Origin: Trileptium ribeirensis
Taxonomy: Eukaryota; Nematoda; Enoplea; Enoplida; Thoracostomopsidae
Direction of reading: 5' to 3'
Length of the DNA: 22,271 bases
Assembly (NCBI GenBank): GCA_030248225.1
Contig: JASANE010024845.1
Span: forward strand, 1-22,271
Position numbers and translations under genes: made by a program. Below the pieces are notes generated by a model, which saw nothing but the letters and a program-made list of their open reading frames with translations, was not told where the DNA came from and did not search any database. Below, one piece after another: positions 21,935 through 22,271 of the stretch (positions are counted from its first letter, which is position 1; each line of letters opens with the position of its first letter).

Positions 21935-22271
21935 AAAATACGCATTTAGTAATACATGCCTGCTACTGCGAAGCGGACGTAATAAACATTACATATACTA
22001 GCGGTCCAGCCGAGTCCGATCTGTTCATGAGGCCCCCACTAGTTTATCACACAAGCGACAAAATAAATCTGTTCCAACGCTGTACGCTGCGGGAGTTTTG
22101 CTTTTTAGAACCTAGGGGTGAAGTGGTAAGAATTTCGTTTGGTTTTTTGAAAATTTTTACAATACCCATTTTTGCCAAAATATGTAGCACAAAATTGCAG
22201 AAATCGGGGGCCCCCAAAAATCGGGGCCCCCCCCCCCAAATGATGCGGATGATACTAAGGTAGCGCCGGCT

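Larger units (their letters stand above)
19003..22271 (-). mobile_element. hAT transposon, nearly complete (right tip cut by window edge)
   Basis: Left end CAGGGCCGGCGCTA (19003-19016); right end TAGCGCCGGCT (22261-22271), the inverted form with one change, probably lacking its last three bases. The CAGGG start is typical of hAT. GGGGGCCCC blocks lie just inside both ends (19024-19057 and 22206-22237). The left 8 bases outside are GCGTTGTG; the right copy of any target duplication is outside the window. Inside is one intact transposase gene, in the same orientation as VPS13. The coding part is visibly less AT-rich than the introns. Confidence 0.9.

Overview
The window looks like invertebrate animal nuclear DNA. 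It is AT-rich and intron-dense, with short phase-matched exons, and it is crowded with small inverted-repeat transposons. The species cannot be told from the sequence.

The main host gene is on the minus strand. Eleven consecutive internal exons, lying between 18461 and 735, join in frame into about 480 residues of a VPS13-type bridge-like lipid transfer protein. Identification rests on conserved family blocks: a PEIMIVED-type exon, a VKVSPAIIQLL exon, an EAGIGTKTVPLLLLESS exon and a YYNERFSAWESIIEPVE exon. Both gene ends lie outside the window. The short ORFs elsewhere are mostly chance reading frames.

Far left (1-490, plus strand): the last 66 codons of an ORF with a FLYWCH-like HNHP tail, a polyadenylation signal 45 bases after its stop, and then a hammerhead ribozyme motif (catalytic core, stem II, stem III, NUH cleavage site and a 10-bp outer stem I). 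After it come an AT/AC-rich simple repeat and two tight hairpins. All of this is antisense within the VPS13 locus.

Introns: I resolve several non-autonomous TIR elements. (a) A TA-flanked family with ends TACAGTACTCGCCAGAAATG: four copies at 7931, 12245, 12579 and 15241, plus fragments. (b) A relative with ends TACAGTCGCTGCCAGAAATA at 16319, which appears to have given rise to a 26-bp minisatellite at 18565-18990. (c) A third relative at 2828. (d) A TAA-flanked, Harbinger/Tourist-like element at 5968-6496 with long TIRs and a 128-bp internal duplication. (e) A 370-500 bp element with CTGGGC-type TIRs, three copies (1746, 7346, 17571). Its boundaries at 7346-7717 are confirmed by a 5-bp target duplication inside a neighbouring short-repeat array. 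(f) A fold-back element at 4790-5224.

Right end: a nearly complete hAT transposon (19003 to the window edge) with an uninterrupted 845-codon transposase on the minus strand. Its base composition differs visibly from the surrounding intron, and it lies against the minisatellite.

Overall, a housekeeping lipid-transfer gene is the host and its introns hold layered transposon insertions. The least expected items are the hammerhead motif and the three related TIR families, whose interiors are each arrays of a different short palindromic word.
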